A DNA stretch of 64,000 bases from Burkholderiales bacterium (GTDB taxonomy: Bacteria > Pseudomonadota > Gammaproteobacteria > Burkholderiales > Burkholderiaceae_C), in the NCBI GenBank assembly GCA_947381415.1, contig CANCVB010000003.1, positions 62,001 to 126,000 of the forward strand, read 5' to 3'. Below, piece after piece: positions 50,824-60,569 of the stretch. The translations under genes and the position numbers were made by a program. Numbering within the stretch: position 1 is the first letter of the stretch; every line of letters begins with the position of its first letter. The notes below the pieces were generated by a model. The model made no database searches. It was given only the letters and a program-made list of their open reading frames with translations, and was not told the origin of the DNA.

Positions 50824-51783
50824 TTAAAAAACGGAATGCTCACCCAAATCAACACTTTGTTGACTGGCAATCAGCTGATCGTAATAGCTAAACAAGGTTT
50901 GTGACCCAAATGCAGGTGTCGCTTGCGCGTCATAGCACTGCGCTTGTGCATCCCATACCAACATGGATTCGCTCGCGTAGTAACGACCAATTCGCGCAAG
51001 CTCGGCTTTGCTTTTCAAGGATGGAATCAACCACCCCAAGGTTTTCAACAATTGAATGATGACATCCAACAAACCCACAGGCACATGCTTGTATTTGGGG
51101 GTTTTCCCGAGTGCCTTGAACAAATATTCGCCCTGTTGCAAAGGTGTGATGGCTTCACCAGGGCCACCAATGGGCAATATTTGCCGATGCTTCGATGCAT
51201 CTGTCAGGCAGTGTGCAATGAACAGTCCCAAATCCGAATCGCTGATGGGCTTGCATGCAGTGAGCTGGCCATCCCCAAACAACAAAAACGGTTTGTTGTG
51301 TCGAAGCCGATTGATTTGACCAGACAAGGATTTGAAAAAAGCAGTGGGTCTGACGATGGAGTACAACAGACCTGAATCGATCAACTCTTTCTCGAATGCC
51401 AACTTGGCTTGCTGAAAAGCAAGCAGGGGTTTTTGCACGCAAATTGCTGACAACAGCACGAATTGCTGGACGCCCGACGTTTTGGCCAATTGGAGTATGT
51501 GCGAATGCGCCTGGTAGTCAACAGCCCAAGCATCTTTGGGTGCACCTGTACGTGAGGCCAGGCAAGACACGATCGCATCAAAGCGTTCGCCTGCAAATGC
51601 CTGTTGCGCAAGTGATTCAGGTGATTGCACATCACCTGTGCGAAATTGTGTTTCTGAACGCAACAGTTCTTGGGCAACTGCCTTATCACGCACAAAGCAA
51701 ACCACATCATGCCCGCAAGCAAGCAATGCTTTGTATGTGGCTTGACCTATGGTTCCGGTTGCGCCGAATAAAAGAACGCGCAT
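50824..51783 (-). CDS. bciA: Divinyl (proto)chlorophyllide 8-vinyl reductase-like NAD(P)-binding protein (BciA/DVR family)
   Basis: LLFGATGTIGQATYKALLACGHDVVCFVRD; RPTAFFKSLSGQINRLRHNKPFLLFGDGQLTACKPISDSDLG; IGGPGEAITPLQQGE; C-terminal ATPAFGSQTLFSYYDQLIA...LGEHSVF as I recall for BciA. Confidence 0.8.
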   Translation of the reverse strand: MRVLLFGATGTIGQATYKALLACGHDVVCFVRDKAVAQELLRSETQFRTGDVQSPESLAQQAFAGERFDAIVSCLASRTGAPKDAWAVDYQAHSHILQLAKTSGVQQFVLLSAICVQKPLLAFQQAKLAFEKELIDSGLLYSIVRPTAFFKSLSGQINRLRHNKPFLLFGDGQLTACKPISDSDLGLFIAHCLTDASKHRQILPIGGPGEAITPLQQGEYLFKALGKTPKYKHVPVGLLDVIIQLLKTLGWLIPSLKSKAELARIGRYYASESMLVWDAQAQCYDAQATPAFGSQTLFSYYDQLIASQQSVDLGEHSVF

Positions 51784-51817
51784 GTGTGCCCTGTCAAAAA
51801 AGGCGACTATAGGCTAA

Positions 51818-51831
51818 CTGGCGGAAACGAA
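51818..51831. repeat. 14-bp direct repeat of the tRNA-Ser 3' end (putative attR)
   Basis: CTGGCGGAAACGAA, identical and same orientation as 53351..53364. Confidence 0.75.
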
Positions 51832-51863
51832 TAAACCAAGTGAAACTATGAATAGCCAATCAC

Positions 51864-53000
51864 CTACTTCATAAGCTGCAGTACACATTTACCAAAGCTT
51901 TCACTCGCAACCTTAAACCCTAGTTCTTCGCACTTGATTTTGGCTATATCAAGATTGATCAAATTATTTTTATTTAATGGCAACGATTGCCCGTCGTCAG
52001 TATCCTTTTCGCCAGTATTTGCCGATCGAGACCTTGTATTTTTGTTTTGAGCTTGTGCGAAATCAAACAATACACATTTTCCAGCGTCAACAGGTCTTAC
52101 TTTTTCGCAATTATCAATTGCTAATTTATCTGCCATTTCCTTTGTCCCCATTCCATAAGCATATCCATATGGGGTTATATGGTCTTTGTATTTAGAAAAT
52201 GCAATTGAACTATTGTCAACCCTATTGCTTATATCTTCAAGTGCACCAAGAAATCCTACTGATAATTTTTCTTCTTTAAGTCCAAATGGTGAAGGAACTA
52301 AATCCCTGTAAGGTAGAACTTTTTCAAATAAGTTGGGTGAAGGTTTTGTGTAATTCATCAATTCATTTGATAGAGCAAAGTAACTCTCTGCCCAAAGAGT
52401 AACTTTTTCAAGAAGCTTTGCCTTTCGTTTGTCGGCTTTGATAGACGTATCATTCCATTCAGCAACGCTTGAGTCCAAAAACCCAAGTAATGCAAGGTTG
52501 AGTCCGAACGCAACTTGGTAATACCTTCCTTGAGATCCGCTTTGCGTAATTAAAATATTCAATAGCGTAATTTGTTTGTTGCCTACTGTTGTAGACAACG
52601 GATCTATAGTTAAGCAGTGATCTTCACGATTCCTTTTTATTCCTTGCCTAATTACTAAATGGTTGGGCGAACAAGGTTCACCGGTCCAGTACGAATTTGT
52701 CCCACTTTCTGTAGTTGCGATAATGAATTGTTTAGCAAATAATTGATTTCCTTCAAAGTGCACTAGGGTCACACTCCCCATCTTTATTGAACTTTTACCG
52801 GTTGAGGTACTTGCAATTCCTTTTTCAAACTGCCACTTCTCTCCACCTATCAATATAGGATAACCACCGATGGTTACATCCTCTTCAATTACCTCTCTAA
52901 ATGCAATGTTTCGCAGAACTCCATTCGGAAACAATTCTGAACTTTGGGACTGAGTAACCCACATTAAAAATACCGCAGCAATTAATTTAACGTGCTTCAT
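51864..53000 (-). CDS. Secreted hypothetical protein, orphan, AT-rich gene
   Basis: MKHVKLIAAVFLMWVTQSQS signal peptide; C-terminal IKCEELGFKVASESFGKCVLQLMK motif. Confidence 0.75.
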   Translation of the reverse strand: MKHVKLIAAVFLMWVTQSQSSELFPNGVLRNIAFREVIEEDVTIGGYPILIGGEKWQFEKGIASTSTGKSSIKMGSVTLVHFEGNQLFAKQFIIATTESGTNSYWTGEPCSPNHLVIRQGIKRNREDHCLTIDPLSTTVGNKQITLLNILITQSGSQGRYYQVAFGLNLALLGFLDSSVAEWNDTSIKADKRKAKLLEKVTLWAESYFALSNELMNYTKPSPNLFEKVLPYRDLVPSPFGLKEEKLSVGFLGALEDISNRVDNSSIAFSKYKDHITPYGYAYGMGTKEMADKLAIDNCEKVRPVDAGKCVLFDFAQAQNKNTRSRSANTGEKDTDDGQSLPLNKNNLINLDIAKIKCEELGFKVASESFGKCVLQLMK

Positions 53001-53144
53001 ATTTAATCTCATAAAGTGGTTATCGGTATCGCCAAGTTAAATTTTCAATACTGTGAAATTTTGCAATATTTTCAAATATAGCTATAAAGTTTGCAGTCCT
53101 ACAGGGGTACGACTGAACTTCAAAATTTATTCCCTTTTGTAATC

Positions 53145-53175
53145 GCAAGCAAAGGATCACCATTACTTTGCTTGC
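53145..53175. repeat. Perfect 10-bp inverted repeat with 11-nt loop
   Basis: GCAAGCAAAG-GATCACCATTA-CTTTGCTTGC; no T-run after it. Confidence 0.8.
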
Positions 53176-53192
53176 ATTCGATAGTGAATTCG

Positions 53193-53223
53193 GAATTAAT
53201 AAAGTCTAGGATCTAATTAATTC
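53193..53223. repeat. Perfect 8-bp inverted repeat with 15-nt spacer
   Basis: GAATTAAT-aaagtctaggatcta-ATTAATTC. Confidence 0.65.
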
Positions 53224-53313
53224 AATAAAAAATGCTGCGCAACATAAACGTTAAGAATTCGTATCTGAAAGCAGTATGCAAAAAATGATGAGGGGTAACT
53301 TGTAGGTTAGCAA

Positions 53314-53340
53314 TAAAAAACGCCCCGTGAGGGGCGTCTT
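53314..53340 (-). terminator. Intrinsic terminator downstream of tRNA-Ser
   Basis: Minus strand reads GACGCCCCTCACGGGGCGTTTTTTATTG: GC-rich stem plus T-run. Confidence 0.85.
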
Positions 53341-53350
53341 GAATTGGTAG

Positions 53351-53364
53351 CTGGCGGAAACGAA
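53351..53364. repeat. 14-bp direct repeat inside tRNA-Ser 3' end (putative attL)
   Basis: CTGGCGGAAACGAA identical to 51818..51831. Confidence 0.75.
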
Positions 53365-53444
53365 GGGATTCGAACCCTTGATGAGGCTCAACACCCCATA
53401 CTCCCTTAGCAGGGGAGCACCTTCGGCCACTCGGTCACGTTTCC
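53352..53444 (-). tRNA. tRNA-Ser(GCU)
   Basis: GGAAACGTGACCGAGTGGCCGAAGGTGCTCCCCTGCTAAGGGAGTAT...GGTTCGAATCCCTTCGTTTCCGCCA; long variable arm, anticodon GCT, encoded CCA. Confidence 0.97.
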
Positions 53445-53454
53445 AGCTGATTAA

Positions 53455-54723
53455 TTATGCCTGATTCTTCTCTAAGTCAAAGGCTTTGTGCAGCGCACGC
53501 ACCGCCAACTCTAGGTATTTCTCGTTGATTACCACAGAAGTTTTGATTTCGCTGGTAGAAATCATCTGTATGTTGATGCCCTCTTCACTCAAGGATTCAA
53601 ACATTCGACTGGCCACCCCAACGTGGCTGCGCATGCCAATACCCACAATCGATACCTTGCAGATCTTGGCATCGCCGATCACCTCGGGGGATCCCAAGTC
53701 GGGCATGACTTGGTTTTTAAGCAACTCCATGGCTCGGGCGTGATCGTTGCGGTTCACGGTGAAACTAAAGTCGGTCAAACCACCTTTGCTGATGTTTTGA
53801 ATAATCATGTCAACATCAATATTGGCTTGGGCAACAGCGCCCAAAATTTTGTAGGCAATGCCCGGTTTGTCAGGCACACCGATGATGGAGATTTTGGCTT
53901 CATCACGGGTGAAGGCAATGCCCGATACGATGGCTTGTTCCATTTGCTCGTCTTCCTCAAAAGTAATCAAAGTGCCAGACTTGGCTTCCTCGTGAATATC
54001 GATGTCCCAGGGCGTGAAGCTAGAGAGCACCCGCAAAGGTACCTTGTACTTGCCCGCAAATTCCACCGAACGAATTTGCAACACCTTGCTGCCAAGAGAA
54101 GCCATCTCCAGCATTTCTTCAAAGCTCACGGTATGCAAGCGCCGCGCTTCGGGCACCACGCGGGGATCGGTGGTGTACACCCCATCCACATCGGTATAAA
54201 TCAAACATTCGGCAGCTTTCATTGCTGCGGCCACCGCGACAGCCGATGTGTCAGAGCCACCGCGGCCCAGTGTGGTGATATGCCCCTCGGGATCCACCCC
54301 TTGAAAACCCGTGATGATGACCACCTTGCCCGAGGCCAAATCTGCGCGAACACGGGCGTCGTCGATCGATTCGATGCGTGCCTTGGTAAATGAACTGTCG
54401 GTTCGGATCGGAACTTGCCAACCGGCATAACTGACAGAAGCCAAACCTTCTGCCTGCAAAGCGATAGCCAGCAAAGCTGAAGATGCTTGCTCGCCTGTGG
54501 CTGCCAATGCATCCAGCTCTCTGAAGTAATCGGTGTTGCTGGTATCGGGCACCAACTCTTTGGCCAAACCCAATAAACGGTTGGTTTCGCCACTCATGGC
54601 AGAGGGAACGACCACCAATTGGTGCCCTGCTCTGGCCCATTTGGCCACGCGTTTAGCGACATTGCGTATGCGCTCGGTGGACCCCATCGAGGTACCACCG
54701 TATTTATGAACGATCAAAGCCAT
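53455..54723 (-). CDS. lysC: Aspartate kinase
   Basis: MALIVHKYGGTSMGSTERIRNVAKRVA; GRGGSDTSAVAVAAAMKA; two ACT domains. Confidence 0.97.
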   Translation of the reverse strand: MALIVHKYGGTSMGSTERIRNVAKRVAKWARAGHQLVVVPSAMSGETNRLLGLAKELVPDTSNTDYFRELDALAATGEQASSALLAIALQAEGLASVSYAGWQVPIRTDSSFTKARIESIDDARVRADLASGKVVIITGFQGVDPEGHITTLGRGGSDTSAVAVAAAMKAAECLIYTDVDGVYTTDPRVVPEARRLHTVSFEEMLEMASLGSKVLQIRSVEFAGKYKVPLRVLSSFTPWDIDIHEEAKSGTLITFEEDEQMEQAIVSGIAFTRDEAKISIIGVPDKPGIAYKILGAVAQANIDVDMIIQNISKGGLTDFSFTVNRNDHARAMELLKNQVMPDLGSPEVIGDAKICKVSIVGIGMRSHVGVASRMFESLSEEGINIQMISTSEIKTSVVINEKYLELAVRALHKAFDLEKNQA

Positions 54724-54750
54724 CGTAGAAGAAGGTCTATCTATGCAAAG

Positions 54751-55713
54751 CTAGAAATTGTACCAATCGATATGACCACCTACTCTGCGCACAAAACCAT
54801 CGCCTACTTTGATGTCAATCTGGTGTCCTCGCGTGCGGCAAGCGTCAATTTGGTGCAGCAACTGATCGATTTGCGCCGTGCTGCACGACACCTGACGCTG
54901 TGATAACCAAGCACGCAGCACATTGGCTTGGCGCGGGATGCTGAGTTGCTGCAAAGCCGCCAACTGAGGTGGTATACCGGTTTGCTGCAAATCTATCAAA
55001 GCCATGTCATCTAAAACGGATTGGGCTTGGGCGGCATGGCGGGCACTGCGACCAAAGGTTTGGCGAAACGCGGGAAAAGCCAAGGCCAGCACAGGCAAGA
55101 GTTGATGGCGGATACGGTTGCGGGTGTACCGCTGGTCTTGGTTGGTGGGGTCTTCTGCCCAGCTTACCCCCTCTTGCAACAACCAATCGCGCAACTGCTG
55201 GGCTGGAACATCCAACCAAGGGCGATGAATACGCAAGCCGCCTCTCTCTGCCAAAGCAGGCATGGCTGACAAGCCAGGCAAACCTGCGCCTCGCGACAAT
55301 GCCAACAGCATTGTTTCCACTTGGTCATCCGCATGTTGTGCCAAGGCAAGGTCTTTGATGGAACCCTCCCAGTGTGTTTCCAGTACCTGTGAAAAAGCTT
55401 GGTAGCGCGCTTGACGTGCGGCATCTTCAGGGCTTTCCCCGCTGAGAGGATGCGCGTCAACATGCGTGACCACCAAAGGAACCGACCAACGTTCACACAA
55501 GTTGCGGCAGTGGGAGGCAAATTCATCGGCAGCAGCTTGCAAACCATGGTGAACATGAACAGCTCGCACCTGATGGGGCCAACGCTGCACACATGCCAAC
55601 AGCAAAGCACATGAGTCCGCGCCACCACTCAAGGCAACCGCAAAAGGCAAAGAAGGTGAAAAGTGCGCGAGTGAGGGAGCAGTCAAGTTAGCGCGCGTCA
55701 GCCTTGGTGTCAT
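54751..55713 (-). CDS. tilS: tRNA(Ile)-lysidine synthetase
   Basis: [19 protein letters not shown] (SGGxDS), [13 protein letters not shown]. Confidence 0.94.
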   Translation of the reverse strand: MTPRLTRANLTAPSLAHFSPSLPFAVALSGGADSCALLLACVQRWPHQVRAVHVHHGLQAAADEFASHCRNLCERWSVPLVVTHVDAHPLSGESPEDAARQARYQAFSQVLETHWEGSIKDLALAQHADDQVETMLLALSRGAGLPGLSAMPALAERGGLRIHRPWLDVPAQQLRDWLLQEGVSWAEDPTNQDQRYTRNRIRHQLLPVLALAFPAFRQTFGRSARHAAQAQSVLDDMALIDLQQTGIPPQLAALQQLSIPRQANVLRAWLSQRQVSCSTAQIDQLLHQIDACRTRGHQIDIKVGDGFVRRVGGHIDWYNF

Positions 55714-56665
55714 TGAACCGGCCATAGCTTTGCAAGCGCTCATAGCGTCGATCAAGCAACTCTTTCAGTTTGAGGTCAGTGACTTGACGCCATGCATCGT
55801 TCAGACCACGTTTAAGTTGAGACGCCATCAACTTGGTGTCACGGTGGGCACCACCCACGGGTTCATTCACGATTTTGTCGACCAGCCCTAAGGCTTTCAA
55901 ACGGTGGGCGGTGATGCCCAAAGCGTCGGCTGCATCAGATGCACGGTCCGAGGTTTTCCACAAAATAGAAGCACATCCCTCGGGACTGATGACAGAGTAA
56001 ATGGAGTACTGCAACATCAACAGTTGGTCAGCCACACTGATAGCCAAGGCACCGCCCGAGCCACCTTCCCCAATGATGGTGGTGATGATGGGAACCTGCA
56101 ATTGCGCCATCTCGAAAATATTTCGCCCAATGGCTTCGCTTTGGCTGCGTTCTTCAGCGTCAATGCCTGGGAAAGCACCCGGGGTGTCAACAAAGGTGAA
56201 CACGGGCAGTTTGAATTTCTCGGCCGTCTTCATCAAACGCAAGGCTTTGCGGTAACCCTCTGGGCGCGTCATGCCAAAGTTGCGCGCTGTACGTTCTCTC
56301 GTGTCGCGGCCTTTTTGTTGACCGATCACCATGCAGGCATTGCCGTTGAATCGCGCCAAACCACCCACAATGCTCAAGTCGTCAGAGAAATGCCTGTCGC
56401 CATGCATCTCCACAAAGTCAGTGAAGATGTCATTGATGTAATCAAGTGTGTAGGGCCGCTCGGGGTGACGCGCAATCTTGGTGATTTGCCAAGGGGTGAG
56501 GTCACTGTAAATGTCTTTGGTAAGTTGAAGGCTTTTTTTAGCGAGCTGCTCAATTTCATCGGAAATATCCACAGCCGACTCGGTTTGCACATATCTGAGT
56601 TCTTCGATCTTGCCTTCGAGTTCAGCAATCGGTTGCTCGAAATCGAGAAATGTTTTTTTTGCCAA
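55688..56665 (-). CDS. accA: Acetyl-CoA carboxylase carboxyltransferase subunit alpha, probable TTG start
   Basis: (L)[54 protein letters not shown] then TTG at 56665. Confidence 0.95.
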   Translation of the reverse strand: MAKKTFLDFEQPIAELEGKIEELRYVQTESAVDISDEIEQLAKKSLQLTKDIYSDLTPWQITKIARHPERPYTLDYINDIFTDFVEMHGDRHFSDDLSIVGGLARFNGNACMVIGQQKGRDTRERTARNFGMTRPEGYRKALRLMKTAEKFKLPVFTFVDTPGAFPGIDAEERSQSEAIGRNIFEMAQLQVPIITTIIGEGGSGGALAISVADQLLMLQYSIYSVISPEGCASILWKTSDRASDAADALGITAHRLKALGLVDKIVNEPVGGAHRDTKLMASQLKRGLNDAWRQVTDLKLKELLDRRYERLQSYGRFNDTKADAR

Positions 56666-56700
56666 TCGTCTCTCCTTGCGCCCAGGTGTCTGACCGAGGC

Positions 56701-57345
56701 TTAGTAGGCCACTGGTTGCGGGTCTAGCGAGCGCCAAATATACCAAGTTGCCACACTGCAGTACGGCGCCCAAGCGGCAGCGACTTCACGCGCATCACTG
56801 CGACTGACTGCTTCACCAGAAAAATAGTTGTGGCTGATCCCATTGATAAGCCCCACATCGTCCAGCGGCAAGACATTGGGACGCATCAAATAAAAGATCA
56901 AAAACATCTCTGCCGTCCAACGGCCAATGCCGCGGATGGATACCAACTCGGCAATGATGGCCTCGTCGTCCATCTCTGCCCATTGCCGGGTATGCACAGC
57001 GCCGTTGGAAAAATGCAAAGCCAGATCGACCAAATACTCGACTTTGCGCGCAGACAAGCCAGCCGCACGCATGTCATCGACTTTGAGCTTCAACACATAC
57101 GCGGGTGTGATTTTTTTAGGTAATGCGGCAAACCTGTCCCATACCGATTGGGCCGCCTTGACGGATATTTGTTGACCGACGATGCTTCTGGCCAAAGTGA
57201 CGAAAGCATCACCGCGCGACTCTAAACAGGCATCGCCAAACTGCGGAATCAAGCGGCGCATGACACGGTCTTTTTTGGCCAAATGCTTACACGCCTCATC
57301 CCAGTAAGAGGGAATGGCGCGCTTGACAGGCAAACTGACCACCAT
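56701..57345 (-). CDS. DNA-3-methyladenine glycosylase (AlkA-like, HhH-GPD)
   Basis: [58 protein letters not shown]. Confidence 0.93.
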   Translation of the reverse strand: MVVSLPVKRAIPSYWDEACKHLAKKDRVMRRLIPQFGDACLESRGDAFVTLARSIVGQQISVKAAQSVWDRFAALPKKITPAYVLKLKVDDMRAAGLSARKVEYLVDLALHFSNGAVHTRQWAEMDDEAIIAELVSIRGIGRWTAEMFLIFYLMRPNVLPLDDVGLINGISHNYFSGEAVSRSDAREVAAAWAPYCSVATWYIWRSLDPQPVAY

Positions 57346-58718
57346 CAGGCACGCTCCCATTGCGTGCCTTGGGGCGAGTCTTTCAACACCACACCCATGT
57401 CGCTCAAGGTTTGTCGAATTTGATCGGCTTGGGCAAAATTTTTGCTGGCCTTGGCTTGGGCGCGGGCATCAATCAGAGACTGAATATGGGCTTCATCGAT
57501 GTCACTGCCCGCTTGCAAAAAGTCTTGCGGCGGGCTTTGCAACAAACCCAGCACGCCACCCAAGGCTTTGAGCAAACCCGACAACTGCGTGGATTGCGAG
57601 CGGTTGACCTCAGCGGCCAAATCAAACAGCACGGCCACCGCTTCAGGGGTGCCGAAATCCTCATCCATGGCAAGCTTAAAGCGAGCCGCATAGTCGTTTT
57701 GCCAGTCGATGGCAACCTCATCAGGCTTTACGGCCTGTAAAGCCGTGTACATACGCTTTAGCGATGCCCGCGCATCATCCAAATGCACATCGCTGAAATT
57801 TAAAGCACTTCGGTAATGGCTACGCACCACAAAGAAACGCACCACCTCGGGGGCATACAACTTCAATACTTCTCGGATCGTGAAGAAATTGTTCAAGCTC
57901 TTGGACATCTTGACGTTGTCCACATTGATAAAGCCGTTGTGCATCCAAATGCGGGCCATGGGGTGTCCATGGGCACCTTCACTTTGCGCAATTTCATTTT
58001 CATGGTGGGGAAACTGCAAATCAGCACCCCCGCCGTGAATGTCAAAGCTTTGCCCCAACAACTCGCAGGCCATGGCCGAGCATTCGATGTGCCAGCCTGG
58101 CCGCCCTGCACCGAAAGGGCTGTCCCATTTCACCTCTTGTGGCTCATCTGCTTTGGCAGATTTCCACAAAACAAAATCCAAAGGATCGTCTTTGCCATCG
58201 AGCACCGCTACCCGCTCACCGGCGTGTAACTCATCCAACGACTTGCCAGAGAGCTTGCCGTAACCAGTGAATTTACGCACGGCGTAATTCACATCACCAC
58301 TGGGTGCGCGGTAGGCCAATCCTTTGTCTTCCAATTGACCGATGAGTGTCAGCATTTGTGGCACGTAATCGGTGGCACGGGGTTCGAAGGTGGGCCGCTC
58401 TATGCCCAAGGCGTCGGCGTCTTGGTGCAAAGCCGCAATCATGCGATCGGTCAAAGAACGGATGCTTTCGCCGTTTTCGGTTGCACGGCGAATGATCTTG
58501 TCATCAATATCAGTGACATTGCGAACATAGGTGACTTGGAAACCGCTGTGACGCAACCAGCGTTGCACCACATCAAATGCCACCATAGAGCGGGCATGGC
58601 CAAGATGGCAAAGATCGTAAACAGTCATGCCGCAAACATACATACGCACCTGACCAGGCGTCAGCGGCGTCAAGTTTTCCAGCGCACGACTTAAGGTGCT
58701 GTAAATGCGGATGCTCAT
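57345..58718 (-). CDS. cysS: Cysteinyl-tRNA synthetase
   Basis: [45 protein letters not shown]. Confidence 0.97.
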   Translation of the reverse strand: MSIRIYSTLSRALENLTPLTPGQVRMYVCGMTVYDLCHLGHARSMVAFDVVQRWLRHSGFQVTYVRNVTDIDDKIIRRATENGESIRSLTDRMIAALHQDADALGIERPTFEPRATDYVPQMLTLIGQLEDKGLAYRAPSGDVNYAVRKFTGYGKLSGKSLDELHAGERVAVLDGKDDPLDFVLWKSAKADEPQEVKWDSPFGAGRPGWHIECSAMACELLGQSFDIHGGGADLQFPHHENEIAQSEGAHGHPMARIWMHNGFINVDNVKMSKSLNNFFTIREVLKLYAPEVVRFFVVRSHYRSALNFSDVHLDDARASLKRMYTALQAVKPDEVAIDWQNDYAARFKLAMDEDFGTPEAVAVLFDLAAEVNRSQSTQLSGLLKALGGVLGLLQSPPQDFLQAGSDIDEAHIQSLIDARAQAKASKNFAQADQIRQTLSDMGVVLKDSPQGTQWERA

Positions 58719-58850
58719 GTGAGAAAAAAGGCGCTTGCACCGAGGCAAGAAAGGCGAATGGCTGAGATGGACTCTCTACTACAATGCCCGCAGTATATCG
58801 ATCCCTTGCTTTGTAAGCATTTGTTTTGAACTGATGCTTGATTGAATTCC

Positions 58851-59438
58851 ATGCCACGTTCCTTCCTGCCCTGTTCGTCTGTCCGTGCGTCGTCTTGGCG
58901 CAGAAGCTTTTGCTGGCTACTGCTTGCGGCTGCTTTGGCCGTGAACGCACAAACCACTAGCACCATACAACTCAAAGGCACCCCCCATGACGAGGTGCAA
59001 AAAGCCATGGGGCAGCGCAAATGGCCCCAAGCTTTGGAACAGGTCGATGCCTATTTGCAAGAGCGCCCACGCGATCCCCAGATGCGTTTTTGGCGCGCGC
59101 GTTTACTGGAGCAACTCGGTCGTCCCGACGAAGCCTTAGAGGTATACGAAGGCTTGGCGCAAGACTATCCCGAGTTACCCGAAGTTCAAAACAATTTGGG
59201 CGTGATGTATGCCAGCAAAGGCAAACTCGATATGGCCAAATATGCTTTTGAGCAAGCCCTGCGCAACAACCCCACCTACGCCACGGCGCATGAAAACATG
59301 GGGGATATTTTGTTGCACTTGGCTAAGCAATCTTTTGCGAAAGCGGGCCAACTTGACCCCAGCATGGCCAAAACGCTTGAGCAAAAGATGTTGGCACTTG
59401 AACCTGTTCTTCAACTCACACTGAGCACACCTAAATGA
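58851..59438 (+). CDS. TPR-repeat protein, periplasmic
   Basis: Signal peptide, TPR units (PQALEQVDAYLQERPRDPQMRFWRARLLEQLGRPDEALEVYEGL). Confidence 0.85.
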   Translation: MPRSFLPCSSVRASSWRRSFCWLLLAAALAVNAQTTSTIQLKGTPHDEVQKAMGQRKWPQALEQVDAYLQERPRDPQMRFWRARLLEQLGRPDEALEVYEGLAQDYPELPEVQNNLGVMYASKGKLDMAKYAFEQALRNNPTYATAHENMGDILLHLAKQSFAKAGQLDPSMAKTLEQKMLALEPVLQLTLSTPK

Positions 59439-60028
59439 TTCTGCGCCGTTGCTTTCTAGGCTTATCCCTCGTCATTTTCAGCTTGACCAATGCCCAAGCA
59501 CAAACGCTCGCTCCCCAAGTGAAATTCACCACCAACATGGGTGAATTCGTGGTGGAGGTCTATCCCGACAAAGCCCCCAACACGGTAGAAAACTTTTTGA
59601 CCTATGTCCGTGATGGCCATTACAACGGAACCATTTTTCACCGCGTCATCAACAATTTCATGATCCAAGGTGGTGGCTACGACGCCCGCTACATGGAAAA
59701 GCCTGGCCGTGCACCCATCAAACATGAAGGGGCAGAAGTCAAGGCCAAAGGCGGCCCTACCAACACGGTGGGCACGATTGCCATGGCTCGCACGAACAAC
59801 CCACACTCTGCCTCTGCACAGTTTTTTATCAACGTCAACAACAACGATTTCCTCAACCACGTCGCCCCTTCTGGACAAGGCTGGGGCTATGTGGCCTTTG
59901 GCAAAGTGGTCAGTGGCATGGACGTTGTCAACAAAATCAAACTCACCCCCACCGGTTCAGGCGGTCCTTTCCCCACCGATGTCCCTCAAACCCAGGTCGT
60001 GATTCAGTCCGCCACTTTAGTGAAATAA
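59435..60028 (+). CDS. Peptidyl-prolyl cis-trans isomerase, cyclophilin, secreted (PpiA-like)
   Basis: Signal peptide; [37 protein letters not shown]. Confidence 0.94.
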   Translation: MILRRCFLGLSLVIFSLTNAQAQTLAPQVKFTTNMGEFVVEVYPDKAPNTVENFLTYVRDGHYNGTIFHRVINNFMIQGGGYDARYMEKPGRAPIKHEGAEVKAKGGPTNTVGTIAMARTNNPHSASAQFFINVNNNDFLNHVAPSGQGWGYVAFGKVVSGMDVVNKIKLTPTGSGGPFPTDVPQTQVVIQSATLVK

Positions 60029-60032
60029 ACCC

Positions 60033-60542
60033 ATGTCAAATCCCCAAGTTGAACTGCATATCCAAGACCACGGCATCATCACCCTTGAACTCGATGCCGA
60101 AAAGGCTCCCAAAACAGTGGCCAATTTTTTGGCGTATGTTGACAGTGGCCATTACGACCAAACGATTTTTCACCGTGTGATTCCCGGCTTTATGGTGCAA
60201 GGTGGTGGCATGTCGGTTGGTATGAAAGAAAAAAAGACCGGCGAGAAATTGGAAAATGAAGCCCACAATGGCTTGGTCAACGACTGTTACACCGTTGCCA
60301 TGGCGCGTACCAGCGACCCCCATTCAGCGACATCGCAGTTTTTCATCAATGTGAAAGACAACGATTTTCTCAACCACACAGCCCCTACAGGCAGTGGCTG
60401 GGGCTATGCGGTGTTTGGCAAAGTCATCAGCGGCACCGACGTGGTAGACGCCATTTGCAAAGTAAAAACAGGGCGTAAAGGCTTTCACGACGATGTTCCT
60501 AAAGAGGATGTGATCATCGAAAAAGCCGTGCAACTGGCCTGA
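60033..60542 (+). CDS. ppiB: Peptidyl-prolyl cis-trans isomerase, cyclophilin, cytosolic (PpiB-like)
   Basis: [39 protein letters not shown]; no signal peptide. Confidence 0.95.
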   Translation: MSNPQVELHIQDHGIITLELDAEKAPKTVANFLAYVDSGHYDQTIFHRVIPGFMVQGGGMSVGMKEKKTGEKLENEAHNGLVNDCYTVAMARTSDPHSATSQFFINVKDNDFLNHTAPTGSGWGYAVFGKVISGTDVVDAICKVKTGRKGFHDDVPKEDVIIEKAVQLA

Positions 60543-60569
60543 CACTTTGACGCAGGCAGTCACTTCTGT

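Larger units (their letters stand above)
51832..53350. mobile_element. Putative cargo-only mini genomic island at tRNA-Ser(GCU)
   Basis: Visibly AT-rich block between tRNA 3' end and its direct repeat; one orphan gene, inverted repeats; no integrase seen. Confidence 0.5.

Noticed and set aside
51818-51831. Repeat interpreted as remnant of a second, deleted tRNA-Ser copy
   Set aside because: Only the 3'-terminal 13 nt match and the sequence just upstream shows no tRNA arms; the att explanation fits better, but deletion cannot be fully excluded.
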